Source of the DNA: Scolanthus callimorphus
Lineage: Eukaryota > Cnidaria > Anthozoa > Actiniaria > Edwardsiidae
Direction of reading: 5' to 3'
Assembly (NCBI GenBank): GCA_033964015.1
Contig: CM066913.1
Span: forward strand, 21,041,854-21,105,853
Length of the DNA: 64,000 nucleotides
Below the pieces are notes generated by a model that was not told the origin of the DNA, did no database searches, and worked only from the letters and a program-made list of their open reading frames with translations. Shown one piece after another: positions 22,001 through 31,700 of the stretch (its first letter is position 1; every line of letters starts with the position of its first letter). The translations under genes and the position numbers were made by a program.

Positions 22001-22618
22001 CACGGGGATTCACACCTTGTTTCGGGGTGAATCCCCCTGTGGTGCGCGCTTATCGTGACGTGACCATCGTGACGTGACCCTGTGGTGCGTGCTTATTATG
22101 ACGTGACCCCGGCATAAATGCACAGTACTACGCGTGAATAAGACTTTTACCCTCTTATTACGGGCGTTCCCCGAGCAAGGGACTGCAAGCAGTCTAAAAA
22201 GTTATCTGTTGTATAGGATTTGTTCTGGATTTATCCGTTGGATAAGCGTTTATCTAATGATAACTCTTATCTGACATTCTAGGTACCTAACCCCAAACCT
22301 ATCAGTCGATAAGTTTTTAACCGTGTTTTTCTGCCATCTCAGGCGATAGCCGAGAGCGTCAGACAAGTCTTCCATGACGTTGCTGTTCTACCAGGATTAC
22401 TGATGGCAAACACCGACACCAAACACTATCTTCACCTCACAGACTCCGTCTACAGATTTATGCCCTCTGTCCTAAGCAAGAGCGACGTGAAGAGAATACA
22501 TGGTTTTAACGAGCGCATAGCCGTCAAGAACTATGAACAAACAATTAACTATTATTACCACTTAATACGAAATGCGGATACACAGGTAGAAAGAGATGCG
22601 CCGAAAACAGAGTTATAG
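10089..22618 (+). CDS. PM20D1: PM20D1-type M20 peptidase (N-fatty-acyl-amino acid synthase/hydrolase)
   Basis: Eleven exons join in frame: 10089-10344, 11957-12189, 12546-12632, 13618-13751, 15442-15561, 16126-16204, 16785-16846, 18159-18237, 19283-19354, 20269-20382 and 22343-22618. The 503-residue product matches the family's usual ~500. The mammalian enzyme condenses or hydrolyses N-acyl amino acids from free fatty acids. Visible catalytic and metal residues: H125 and D127 in SHLDVV, D157 in GRGTLD, E191/E192 in GHDEE, D218 in FIVDEG and H465 in KRIHG. The dimerisation-domain segment GGHSSMPP is also present. Residues 5-27 ([18 protein letters not shown]...) form a hydrophobic signal peptide or signal anchor; the lack of an obvious cleavage site favours an anchor, facing the secretory lumen. 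The start ATG is chosen because it opens directly into this segment. Exon 7 is only 62 bases. Introns are heavily loaded with repeats. Confidence 0.95.
10860..10884 (+). repeat. Poly(C) tract
   Basis: About 25 uninterrupted C residues in PM20D1 intron 1. Such a tract is prone to length error in sequencing. Confidence 0.9.
11279..11422. repeat. Near-perfect palindromic MITE, 144 bp
   Basis: The arm starting CAATTATTG and reading GTGATCTCCAGAATAAACAA is mirrored by TTGTTTATTCTGGAGATCAC ... CAATAATTG. GGAATCAGGC and GCCTGATTCC flank a short loop. In PM20D1 intron 1. Confidence 0.8.
12793..12987. repeat. MITE, TGTGTGGTTCCAGAAAT family, copy 1
   Basis: Termini TGTGTGGTTCCAGAAATATC and the inverted GATAATTTCTGGAACCACACA enclose C-rich inverted blocks (GGAATTTCC and polyC). 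Strongly similar in ends and interior to 35274-35481. In PM20D1 intron 3. Confidence 0.75.
13127..13452. repeat. G-rich-ended inverted-repeat element, copy 2
   Basis: GGTGGGGACTCCACATAAAA on the left is mirrored by TTTTATGGAGAGTCTCCC on the right. The arms carry repeated CCCTAAGGGATAGCAA units, related to the CCTTTTAGGGTT units at 22756-23148. In PM20D1 intron 3. Confidence 0.65.
13785..15365. repeat. Large TCTG/TGTC satellite, about 1.6 kb
   Basis: Almost continuous CTGT/TCTG tetranucleotide repeat organised in a higher-order unit of about 26-32 bases (core GTATCTGTATGTCTGTGTCT, then GTCTGACT). Units are highly similar in the middle and degrade at the ends. All long frames over it, on both strands, are repeat artefacts. 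It fills most of PM20D1 intron 4 and ends 80 bases before exon 5. Confidence 0.95.
15624..15736. repeat. Short MITE, GGGAAAAGCTGAATTTCCCA family, copy 1
   Basis: It starts GGGAAAAGCTGAATTTCCCA and ends TTTCTGCAGAAATTCCCTG. It shares both ends and interior with 39738-39866. In PM20D1 intron 5. Confidence 0.65.
15790..16036. repeat. MITE, TAGAGCGGATTT family, copy 1
   Basis: Ends TAGAGCGGATTTAACATGAC and GTCATGTGAAAACCGCTCTA are inverted. The interior has several ATTGGCT and AGCCAAT boxes and CAATTG motifs. Close relatives at 27518-27773 and 28446-28666; shorter or different-core relatives at 47081-47209 and 20407-20598. In PM20D1 intron 5. Confidence 0.85.
16370..16480. repeat. Inverted repeat with AAGGAATTGTGGG arms
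   Basis: GAAGGCGCGAAGGATTCTGGG, GCGTGCAAGGAATTGTGGG and their complement CCCACAATTCCTTGCGCGCC form an imperfect palindrome. A direct repeat GCGACTGGGCACGAGTCT occurs twice just downstream (16541-16578). In PM20D1 intron 6. Confidence 0.5.
17005..17425 (-). mobile_element. tRNA-derived SINE, antisense
   Basis: On the minus strand the 5' end (from about 17425) has an A-box-like AGCGCAGTGATAGAACG and a B-box GGTTCAAACTCC about 35 bases later, as in a tRNA-type pol III promoter. A central conserved block GGACGTTAAACCGTAGGTCC follows. The 3' tail is a run of ATTTACATT-like repeats (17013-17055 on the plus strand). This layout of head, body and simple tail is that of a SINE. The central block may belong to a known metazoan SINE core, which I cannot verify. 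In PM20D1 intron 7. Confidence 0.6.
17462..18117. repeat. Inverted-repeat-ended element, CATTCCCAGAAATATTGG termini
   Basis: CATTCCCAGAAATATTGGAC at the left is exactly inverted as CCAATATTTCTGGGAATG at the right, 656 bases apart. The interior is mostly single-copy, with several AATGGCG motifs. It ends 41 bases before PM20D1 exon 8, so its right end is close to the splice branch region. Confidence 0.6.
18926..19111. repeat. Palindromic MITE, 186 bp
   Basis: AGCAATAAAAGTACTTTC and its inverted partner near 19094-19111 bound long arms. GTGCTCTCTG, TTCTTACAAACAC and AACTTGAAAGACAC all recur inverted. In PM20D1 intron 8. Confidence 0.75.
19516..19569 (+). repeat. SINE-body direct repeat, upstream copy
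   Basis: GCGATCGCTTAGATTGCTTC ... ACTGCGATGATCATTTATTC ... TACCATT is repeated almost exactly at 19764-19817. The two copies bracket the tRNA-like unit. Confidence 0.7.
19664..19817 (+). mobile_element. tRNA-derived repeat (tRNA-like head 19664-19735)
   Basis: The 72-base head has a 7-bp acceptor stem (GCTTCTA pairing with TGGAAGC), an A box TAGCTCAGTTGGTAGAGC with a D stem, and a B box GGTTCAAATCC. The anticodon stem is imperfect (A-C mismatch next to the loop) and position 33 is C instead of T, so a working tRNA is unlikely. If it were one, the anticodon would read GGT. TCTTTTTT after the head resembles a pol III stop. The body after it duplicates sequence upstream of the head. Read as a tRNA-derived SINE in PM20D1 intron 9. 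Confidence 0.6.
20407..20598. repeat. MITE with TAGAGCAGATTT ends and a GGTACGG-rich core
   Basis: TAGAGCAGATTTCATATGAC and GTCATACGAAATCTGCTCTA are inverted. ACTGTGAAAAGT continues the arms. The core consists of GC-rich GCGGTACGG-type units in both orientations, unlike the NF-Y-box core of the related copies. In PM20D1 intron 10. Confidence 0.7.
20987..21206. repeat. MITE, CATTCTCGAACCC family, isolated copy
   Basis: CATTCTCGAACCCTGAGCTC is mirrored by GAGCTCTGGGTACGAGAATG. The interior GCGCATGCTCCAATGCTCAA and GAGGCTCTGGTG blocks recur in the cluster at 41452-42148. In PM20D1 intron 10. Confidence 0.75.
21883..22197. repeat. Palindromic element, TTAGACTGCTTGCAGTCC termini
   Basis: TTAGACTGCTTGCAGTCCCT is mirrored by AGGGACTGCAAGCAGTCTAA. 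GAACG/CGTTC, AAGTCTTATT and GCATTTATGCCGGGGTCACG are inverted too. The centre has CACGTCACGATAAGC repeated several times. It ends 146 bases before the last PM20D1 exon. Confidence 0.8.
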
Positions 22619-22755
22619 TGCGTCTACTGAAATTAATTTAAATGCGTTCCTTTTACGAACTTATTATAATACCTCAACCTGTTTACGAAAATGCTGTCGC
22701 ATAAAAACACGAAAAACATGATTCATAGACTCTACTGTGGCATCGTAATTTCGGC

Positions 22756-23148
22756 GTAATTACCCCGGGGGTGGGGACCCCATATTTTTGGGGCGGGGGT
22801 GCTCGTCGTACCTTTTAGGGTTTAAAATCAAGCCTCTGGTACCTTTTAGGGGGTAAAATTCGAAAACTTGCAATTTTTTCTATATAGGTGCACCTGTCAC
22901 AGGTCCGTTCTAGCAAATCAAACAAACCACATTATTTGTTGGTAGCCTGAATTTCAGATGTATTTTCCCTCGTAAAAAATACGAGAGAAAAATACGAGGG
23001 AAAATACGTCTTGTTGGCATCCTTTAGGGGTCAAAATCAACTAAGCGACACCATTTTAGGTACCCTTTAGGGTTAAAATTGAAAGTTCCCGACGAGCACC
23101 CCGCCCCAAAAATGTTAGTTCCCCCCCCCCCCCCCCGGGGGTAATTAC
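22756..23148. repeat. G-rich-ended inverted-repeat element, copy 3
   Basis: GTAATTACCCCGGGGG and CCCCCGGGGGTAATTAC are inverted. The arms contain GTACCTTTTAGGG and CCCTTTAGGGTTAAAAT units in both orientations. A poly(C) run lies at 23119-23136. It starts 138 bases after the PM20D1 stop codon, so it may lie in the 3' UTR. Confidence 0.7.
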
Positions 23149-23828
23149 ATCCATCATCCGCAGTAGAGGCTGTGAAATATCTTGAAAGATCAAGCATTCT
23201 GATGTCATCAAACACCTTTACGAGGAGTTTTGAACCATGAAAAGGTTTCTACATTTAATTGGTTGCTCCCATAGCACGATGCGAGGCAGTTTCCACACGA
23301 AAGTGGAGGATTTCATCACACATGCACGAACGCACACGCTTGTTTTACAGTGTGCGGAATGCAGTTTATACAATGGTGGGTGTTCAACACCATAGAATAT
23401 CCAACGCGACACTTGTACTTTAGTGTATGTTTTTGTTATTGGTATACAGGCGAGGTAGTCTATAGGTGTGAATATAAATATCAAATTGTAATATATAACT
23501 ATAGGTTTTATATGAAATAATATTGCACAATGAACATAGAAATGCGAAATACACGTGACCAAAAAGCATTGCAGCACACGATCATTGTATTCTGTATTCT
23601 CTCAGCAAACAGCTCAGTAGGGTGTAGTCACTGAAAATTCTCGATGATCAAGCGCGGCTGCGGGAGCGACCAAAGGCTAACCCAGCCCGGCGAGAGGAGT
23701 TGATTTTGAAGCGGTCGGCATGAAGGAGCGCTGGATCCACATGCATGGTCATACATTCATCAATTCTTGTTTTCGTGTTTGTCTGCTTGCTTGAGGAGAA
23801 GGGATGTTGCGCGACAAGGAAGGGGAAA
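23149..23828. other. Gene-free stretch
   Basis: No exon-like frame, tRNA or clear repeat was recognised here. Short frames on both strands lack any family signature. Confidence 0.4.
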
Positions 23829-24440
23829 AGTACTACCACTACCACACTACCAGTACCGCACTGCCACTACCGCACTACCACTCTACCAGTACCACACTAC
23901 CACTACCGCACTACCACTACAGCACTGCCACTACCGCACTACTACTACCACACTGCCACTACCACTACCGCACTACTACTATACCGCACTGCCACTACCG
24001 CACTACTACTACCGCACTGCCACTATTGCACTACTACCGCACTACCACTACCGCACTACCAGTACCGTTATACACTACCATTAATACTAGGAGGAGGACG
24101 AGGGACTTTGAGTGACTTTTTACATTTCCTGTTCAAATTTACTACTACCGCACTACCAGTACCGCACTGCCACTACCGCACCATGCCACTACCACACTAC
24201 CAGTACCACACTACCACTACCGCACTACCACTACCGCACTGCCACTACCACACTACTACTACCGCACTGCCACTACCACTACCGTACTACTACTACCGCA
24301 CTACTACTATACCGCACTGCCACTACCGCACTACCACACTACCAGTACCACACTACCACTACCGCACTACCACTACAGCACTGCCACTACCGCACTACCA
24401 CACTACTACTACCACACTGCCACTACTGCACTACCACTAG
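23829..24440. repeat. CCACTAC-type short tandem array
   Basis: Units of 6-7 bases (CACTAC, TACCACTAC, CCGCACTAC) fill the stretch, broken at about 24062-24138 by a non-repeat spacer. The apparent His/Tyr/Thr-rich proteins in all three frames are repeat artefacts. Confidence 0.9.
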
Positions 24441-24605
24441 TAGTTTTATGTGTGTGGATTTGTTTTATGATCTAGTCCAAGACTAGTCCAGAAGGAGTGC
24501 TTCTCAAAATAAGAAACATACCTCAAGGTGCAATTTCTCAAACAACACCCTCTTTGATAACACGCCAGTGTGGCCTTCTAGGGCAAACCAGCTACCTCCA
24601 GGTTG

Positions 24606-24835
24606 CATGGTACTGTAAACTAGGTTTCAGCCATCACAAACTGGTGATTGCCACCACTGCTTTACATCTGCATGGTACCCTGTATCCAGTAATACAGCCA
24701 TCACAGACCGACGAGGCAGCCTGCATGGTACTGCATACCTAGAAACACAGCCATCACATAATGAAAACCAGCAATGTTATGCTGCATGCATGTTACTAAA
24801 CAGGACATGCCCTGTTGGATAGCCATCACATGTCA
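24606..24835 (+). repeat. Degenerate tandem repeat, GCATGGTAC ... CAGCCATCAC units
   Basis: About four units of 53-67 bases each start near GCATGGTAC and contain CAGCCATCACA: 24606, 24671, 24724 and 24789. The last is most diverged. Confidence 0.6.
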
Positions 24836-25462
24836 ACACAAGGTATGTCCAGGAAGACTGGTCATGCATCATAGTATTAACCTAACTGGATTCCTCAAAA
24901 TGTGTGCTTCTATTGTCTAAATGGTTCTAGTAAAGTGCTGTGGACCTCTTATTTCTCCTGTAACTACGTATGATTATACTACATGTAGTATAATCTGGTA
25001 GCTGTTTAATCTGTATTCCAGATAAAGCAGTAACCAGTGCAATATTCATCATGCCATTCTTAATGATATCTTCCAGTCATCTTTTAGTTATTTTAATTAT
25101 TTAAAGGTTATTATGTTAACCATTAATGATGACAAGAATGTCATGTCCTAATAAGACGATACATGAATAATTTCCATAAATTAAAATACATAAGCCGAAT
25201 TGTACGTATTATACGCCAAAACAACAATCAACCACTGGGAAAAAAAAATGTATAACAGATCTATAGCCGTAGATAGATCTATTCATAGATCTATCTGTAT
25301 AAAACCATGCATGGGGTTTCTAAAGAAATGTTTATGCCAACTGTGCATTTCATTCAGCCCTCGTCATCAGGGATTGGGAAGACTGAAGGACCATTAATCC
25401 CAGATTAGATTTCTGAGACGGCCACGCGTTTCTGCTTTGGTACCAAAGCCCAACCCAACGCG

Positions 25463-26306
25463 TAATGTACGAGTCAATTCCAGCGCTGACCATGCAACCC
25501 CCCCACGGCGGGGAACACAAAAAGCGGAAAAATGCCCCACCCCCGGGACGAGAAAAAGACGGTAAGATTCCATCGACTCTGCGGGACAAAGCTTCACAGC
25601 AAAAACTTCAACTCTATTTATACTGTCCGAGCATTTATAATTCGTTTCAGTAAATGTACTTTAGTTTTCTCGTCTTTGAACGAGTTCCCATTTCACTGAA
25701 AGTGAGACAAAATATAAATAAAGAAGTGAAACTAAGGTATTAGTACTACAATATCGGTAGATATTCCTAGTTCGCCGTTGTAGCCATTTCTGCAAATTGT
25801 CTCCGGAATCTCTCAATGCGAAATTTACTTTTATTCTATTTGCAGAGCAACTATTTCACAGTTATGTTACTTGTGACTTTTTGCGAAATTGGAACTCTTT
25901 TATAGTGTCAATTCATTTTTATGTTTTTCCACTGAGACGAAATTGCGAAATCTGTTTCTTCTCTATAGCAGACGTTAACTGCGAAATGTGTCTTCCCCAA
26001 ACGTGGTGTATACGGGCCATGCTCTGCATTATATTTTATGTAGCGTTATTTTATGTAACTGGGACTTTGTAACTGCCAAAATAGTTATTGTAACTGGTGT
26101 TGGAGTTCGCAAAACCCGACTCGCTCGAGATGAAAAAACCAAATTTCCCCACCCCCTCCCCCGGGAAAAAAACAATTCCCGACCCTGGGGCCAGCAAAAT
26201 TTTCAAAATTCCCCACCCCAGGGAAGGCAGTGGTGCGCAAATGCCCCACGGTGTCCCGGGGGGGGGGGGGGGGGGGATGGTCACCGCTGGAATTGACTGA
26301 TACATA
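25463..26306. repeat. Inverted-repeat element, GTCAATTCCAGCGSTGACCAT termini
   Basis: The left end has AGTCAATTCCAGCGCTGACC followed by C-rich sequence and ATGCCCCACCC. The right end inverts this (GGGGCATTTGCGCACC..., then GGTCACCGCTGGAATTGACT on the plus strand). A G run of about 18 lies at 26260-26277. The interior is AT-rich with repeated GCGAAAT motifs. No coding capacity recognised. Confidence 0.55.
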
Positions 26307-27517
26307 AATGCAACAAGGCCAGTTCTTTAGAGGATCGCTTAAAAGATCAAAACTGAGTCAAAAAATTAGGTTAAGCAAGTTTCTGAAGAGTGCAGAAGTT
26401 TGGTGATTTATATCTCACTGTTGTGTGAGTAATAAGATTCTCGGGCGGTAGTATATTTCACAAAGAAATCGGTCGAAGATTGTGCGAATTCTTACATTTT
26501 CAACACTTCAGTGAGCTTAAAATTACTTCAAATTTAATTGTAAGAAAGCCGCAAAGTGAAGTTGGCTACTGCGAGAGAGACAGTAAGAACAGTTATCGTT
26601 AAGACTCCGACTTTGGAGAATATATCGACTCATTGGTAAATCCATTAACATCAAAACAACAGTGTTCGATGAATAACAGCCTCGATTTTCGCCTTTATTG
26701 GTCGGGGTCTCTCAAAACACAGTGACACGAAGAGCTGAAACAAGACGCCTGGGACGAGGCAGACATATAACTACTTTCGCTAGTGCCTACGTCATCAAAG
26801 TGGCGCAGTTCGTTAGCGCGTGACTCGGAGAATCTCTTGAAGTTAAGCCGTTCCGGCGAGGTTAGTAGAAAAAAAGAAAAAGATAAAGGTTAGTAGTTGG
26901 ATAACCAGTGACCAACCATGAGGGGATGGTGGGGAGATATACCCAGAGGGTAGGGTAAGTCATGTCCGGAGCCAGGGGGACGGTTTAGGTTCAAAGGTCG
27001 TTGCATGGACCCGAAAACAATGGTTTGGGCATCCCCCCCTGTCAGTAGCAAAGTCATAAAAGTCAACTGGAAGGGTCCATTCCAAATACTGCAGCACGCA
27101 CATGAAATAAGTGGGTGAGCACTGATAAGCAGGGAGGGGAGGGATGTTAGTTACATTAACGGTGAACTTCATGGAGAACCATCTATTGAACCGGAAATGG
27201 ATACATACATAGTCCGAGGCTGACGACTTAGAAGCGATTTGCATACAGCAAATAGCTTCAAAAACTACAGGGTCCCTGTAACAGGACTTCTCTCGCGCGG
27301 GAGGCGGAGACAGTATTTCTTTAACGGCGGCTATTTAACCAAATCTTGCGAGATGGCCACCCGTCTGTATTTTTACTGTTCGTTAATAATTGTAAAATTG
27401 CCCAAGGTTTAATAAAAAATGTTGTGAAAAAAAAAAAAACCGGTCACCCTATTCACCTGCCCTGGATTTGGCACTGCAAGACAACTTCACAAGAATGGTC
27501 GATTTCTAGATATCATT
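26307..27517. other. Gene-free stretch
   Basis: About 1.2 kb with no recognisable gene. A minus-strand frame at 26960-27244 has no family signature and no exon-like borders. Confidence 0.4.
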
Positions 27518-27773
27518 TAGAGCGGATTTCACATGACTGTCAAGACTTGTTATGTAATTGCGTTTGCTTTGCATTCTCATTGGCTACTCGTTTTTCTCAG
27601 CCAATCAAACTCTGTAGTAAATACAATTGTGTAATTACTTAGTAATTGGTTCGGCTTGCAATTGGCTGAGAGAAAAGCCATTTAGGAGCAAGTGGTGATT
27701 TCTCTTGATTCTGATTGGCTAGTGATTGCTCAATTGCAATTGTTTTTATGACAGTCATGTGAAAACCGCTCTA
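27518..27773. repeat. MITE, TAGAGCGGATTT family, copy 2
   Basis: TAGAGCGGATTTCACATGAC and GTCATGTGAAAACCGCTCTA are perfect 20-base inverted ends. The interior matches 15790-16036 along its whole length, including the ATTGGCTACTCG and AGCCAATCAAA boxes. Confidence 0.9.
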
Positions 27774-28445
27774 TTGAAATCATCACTACAAACACGCCAT
27801 AAATTACACAATACAGGGGAGCTAAGTGTCCTTGGGGGATGGGCCTTAGTAGTTTGTCCCTCCTTCCCCTCACCCCCACTCAGATCCTGGCAGCAACAAA
27901 CATAATATAATACTGAGCGATCATGTACCTGTGGTATGAAACTTGCTGGCTACAGTAATAAGCACAGCAAGTCAACTTTCACAGACAGATTACTGTTGGC
28001 TCACGTTTTAGTACCAAGAGGCATAGAATAACCCCAGACACAGGTAAAGGGAGCCACGCAAACTACATCATTACCAACCACACCCATCAAAATGAACAAT
28101 CCTGAACATCAATTTGGGAAATCCATCCAGCAAGGCCGGAAATTGTTACTATTTGGACACCAATGCAAAACCAAAAAATGTCAACAATTCTTTTGCCATA
28201 CACAGCTACTATTTTGCCTGTCACAAAGTGAATGAGTCAAAGAAAGTACCTATCCATTTGCATCGGCAGATTTAGAGAAGGCAATACAATATGCTCTGCT
28301 CACTATTGATAAATCAAGTGCCAGACCTGTGTTTTAAGATTGTCATGATCACATTTCTAAGCACACTTATGCTTCTAATTTGTAACTGTTTGGAATTGGA
28401 GGCAAGTCAACTGGATCAATGAGTATGGTACAGTGTAATGTCTCA

Positions 28446-28666
28446 TAGGGCTGATTTCACATGACTGTCAACACTTATGCAATTGCTTTGCTTTCTTATT
28501 GGCTACTCGTTTTTCTCAGCCAATCAAATTTTGTGTAATTACTTAGTAATTGGTTCGGCTTGCAATTGGCCAAGAAAAAAGCCATTTGTGATTTCTCTCA
28601 ATTCTGATTAGCTAGTGATTGCTCAATTGCAATAGTTTTCATGACAGTCATGTGAAAACCACTCTA
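28446..28666. repeat. MITE, TAGAGCGGATTT family, copy 3
   Basis: Same interior as copies 1 and 2, with slightly eroded ends (TAGGGCTGATTTCACATGAC and GTGAAAACCACTCTA) and small deletions. It lies just downstream of the SSR4 3' end. Confidence 0.85.
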
Positions 28667-28720
28667 TTGCAAGTATGGCAATAGCACATCACCAGTGAAC
28701 ACAATTTTAGATAAAAAGTT

Positions 28721-28726
28721 TTTATT
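28721..28726 (-). terminator. Poly(A) signal of SSR4
   Basis: TTTATT on the plus strand reads AATAAA on the minus strand, 53 bases beyond the SSR4 stop codon. Confidence 0.7.
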
Positions 28727-28778
28727 TACTAGAACTTAAATACAATGACTCTTCAAAAGAGCTTGAGGGGTAACATTT

Positions 28779-31700
28779 CTAGGATTCCTGCAGTTTACTC
28801 TTAACATTGTTGGCAGCCCACCAGATGAGCAAAGCAGCGACGACAGCAATGAACTCAGTTTGTACCCATAATCCTTCACGGCCAGCTCCCTGGGTGACAC
28901 AACAAAGTTTGAATTTAACTTGAGTGTACATACATATTAAATATTTTAACTAGTTTGATAAAAGAAAACAAGCTTAGAGTGCAAACAGCATTTGAGTGCA
29001 AACAGGTGTCATGTTTTTAATGTTTCATGAAGTTTCAATTGCCCATTCATTGTCAGATCATTTGAAAAAGATAATCATTATCAATAGGATGTCATTGGAT
29101 TGACAGATTATAAAGTGATCATCATCCAATAAAGGGCCGAAAGACACCCAAGTCACTCTTAAAACCCCATCTGGATAACAATTTTTATTGTAGGCAGAAT
29201 CTGTGCCACTGCTTATTTGAGTAAATACGGTATAGACTACCTTATGATTGATGTCTATTGAGAAGAGAGATTTGACTTCCAATTCTGCACCACTCCTCTG
29301 TGCCTGTAATATGAAATGACACCATAAGAATGGCCTCCACACTGTATGCATTATCTCATTGGTATAAACAGTGAACAGTTGTTTTCAGCATCTCTATGTG
29401 AGAAGTAATCACAGATGTTTTCATTGGATTGACAGATTTGGTTCTATCATCATCAAACAACTGGTTGAAAATAATAGATTTCAAAAAATATATTGTTGCG
29501 TACCATGTACAAAAATAGACATATGTACAGCTGCAACTTGTATCTGCCTGAAAATATTTCTGACGGTTACAAAGGGCCAAGCCTCTAATAAAATACTAGA
29601 TCTTACTATTTTATTGTCTTGAGCAATCAAAATTGACAAATTTGTGATATCGTTGGTCATACACAATGCCAAATCAATAACATGAAATGAGAATGTTGCA
29701 TCGTGTACCTATGCCTGGCCAAATGCTTGAATGGACATATGCCAGATCAACTGTGTACTTTACAGAAAACAGAGGGCACTCTTGTATGTACTATGGTACA
29801 AGGTAATGACCCTTCCAAATGAATCATTGCATGATCTGAATTGAATGGCAAAAAAATATGAACAGTGTATTTAACTAGGAATCATTGTGCATACCTTTCT
29901 GTAGGTGGAGTACCCTTCCTCATCCATAAAGTTAATTTTGTAGACCCCACTCTTAGCTTGCTTATGCTCCTCTGACCAGCTTACCTATCAGTAAAATATA
30001 ACAGCATCCAATATTGGGTTAATGACTCTGGATAAACATCACGCTGCTGCGAAAAATCTAAACTGCAGGGTTGGGGCATTGCTTAATAACCAATTCCTGG
30101 AATAAATAACAACAACACATTTATTATGTAACCCTGATGTAGATTTATCAGTGAATATTATACACTTAATGACTGCTCCCGAGGGAAACATCAGTTTTGT
30201 TTCCCGAGAACCTCGATGTTTCCCGAGACGAAGTCGAGGGAAACATCGAGATTCGAGGGAAACAAAACTGTGTTTTCCGAGGGAGTAGTCATTAAGTGTT
30301 TTGTTATATAGCAGAAAATATACTGCTATTATTTCTCGCTCTCAAACGCGACGCGTGAAAGCAATATTCCCCAACCAGTCAATAATTTTTCCAAATATTG
30401 ACTGATCGGGAATATTTGATTTGTACTTCACCACGTGACCTTGATTTAGCCAATAAGAGCGCGCTCGGTTGGAGTGAGCACTCGCTATATGACAATAAAG
30501 ATTATTATTAGATGAGAGGGCTGCACATTGTCCTAATTATTATAGGAGAGTCTAAAGCAGGGGCTGGACATACAGACATCTGGAGCTACAGTACAGTATA
30601 CTGTAATTAATGGAAAAGTATGGTAGATGTGTTACATTGCATTTTCCAGCAGTGTCTGGAAGAGTACTGTTCATACATCCAAGTGCTTCTCTTTCAAAGA
30701 CATACAGTGTGACTTGAGTGATAATGTTAATTAAAGATCACCATAGAAAACTGCAATACAGGACTGGTCAGAACTTCTTAGAGGATAAGCTAGAATCATA
30801 GCTTGTCATAGTAGCGATTGTAGTTCATCATTCCAGTTCAATCAAGGAAAAAAAGAATGGGTTTACCTGATATCTCTTGTTATCAGTTGATCTGGACACA
30901 GGCATCAGTTTACCATTGATTTCTGCATATAAATTTACATCCTAAAAAGGTAAGAAAAAGGTTACACATTTAATAAAACAATGCACAAGAAATGACAGAA
31001 TGTCGATTCTACAAGGCAAAATTTGCTGGTCAGAACTTCTTAGAGGATAAGAATTATAATCATATGATCTCATTGTAGCGATTATAGATCATCATCCCAG
31101 CAAATAAAAGAAGTTATGGGTACAGATGACTAATTTCTGCCCCACTATCAGTGCAGATTTGACACCATTTCTATGTATTGTTAGTGAAAGCTCTGGATAT
31201 TATACAGTGGTTGGATAGATGGCGATGAAAGTACCTGTAGCTCAGTTTTTGTTCCCACTGTAAACTGTAGAGACAAAAGTTTGGTCACACTGGCATGTCT
31301 CTTTACTGTACACGGAGAAGGGTGTCTGCACCCAGTACCACTTATAATGTATACAGTACCTGGACATTATTGCGGCACTGGAGAGAGAACTCTGTAAGGA
31401 AGACAGTCTCAGAGGACATGAAGATGTTCCTAGATGAATATGTTGTTGATACAGCTTGGGCTCCAGTGCATGTCTCACCTGCGGAACAGATGACACTAAT
31501 TTGATCAGTATTATGCATGGAATGAAGTTCATCTTCTACACCAACAGTACTTCAGGGCTCGGCAGCCTGCCAACTGCCAAATGTCAGGCCAAAATGTAGG
31601 ATTGGCAGGCTAAAATAATGATGAACTGCCAAAGAAATAAGAAGATGGAAGGCCAGAACTTCTTGTCTAGTCTTGGAATGCATTTCCCATCACGTACCGT

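Noticed and set aside
23745..24486. His/Tyr/Thr-rich frames of over 200 codons
   Set aside because: The CCACTAC array lacks stop codons in all plus frames; no splice context or non-repeat protein segment supports a gene.
26960..27244. 94-codon minus-strand frame
   Set aside because: No domain, no exon borders, and surroundings without gene signals.
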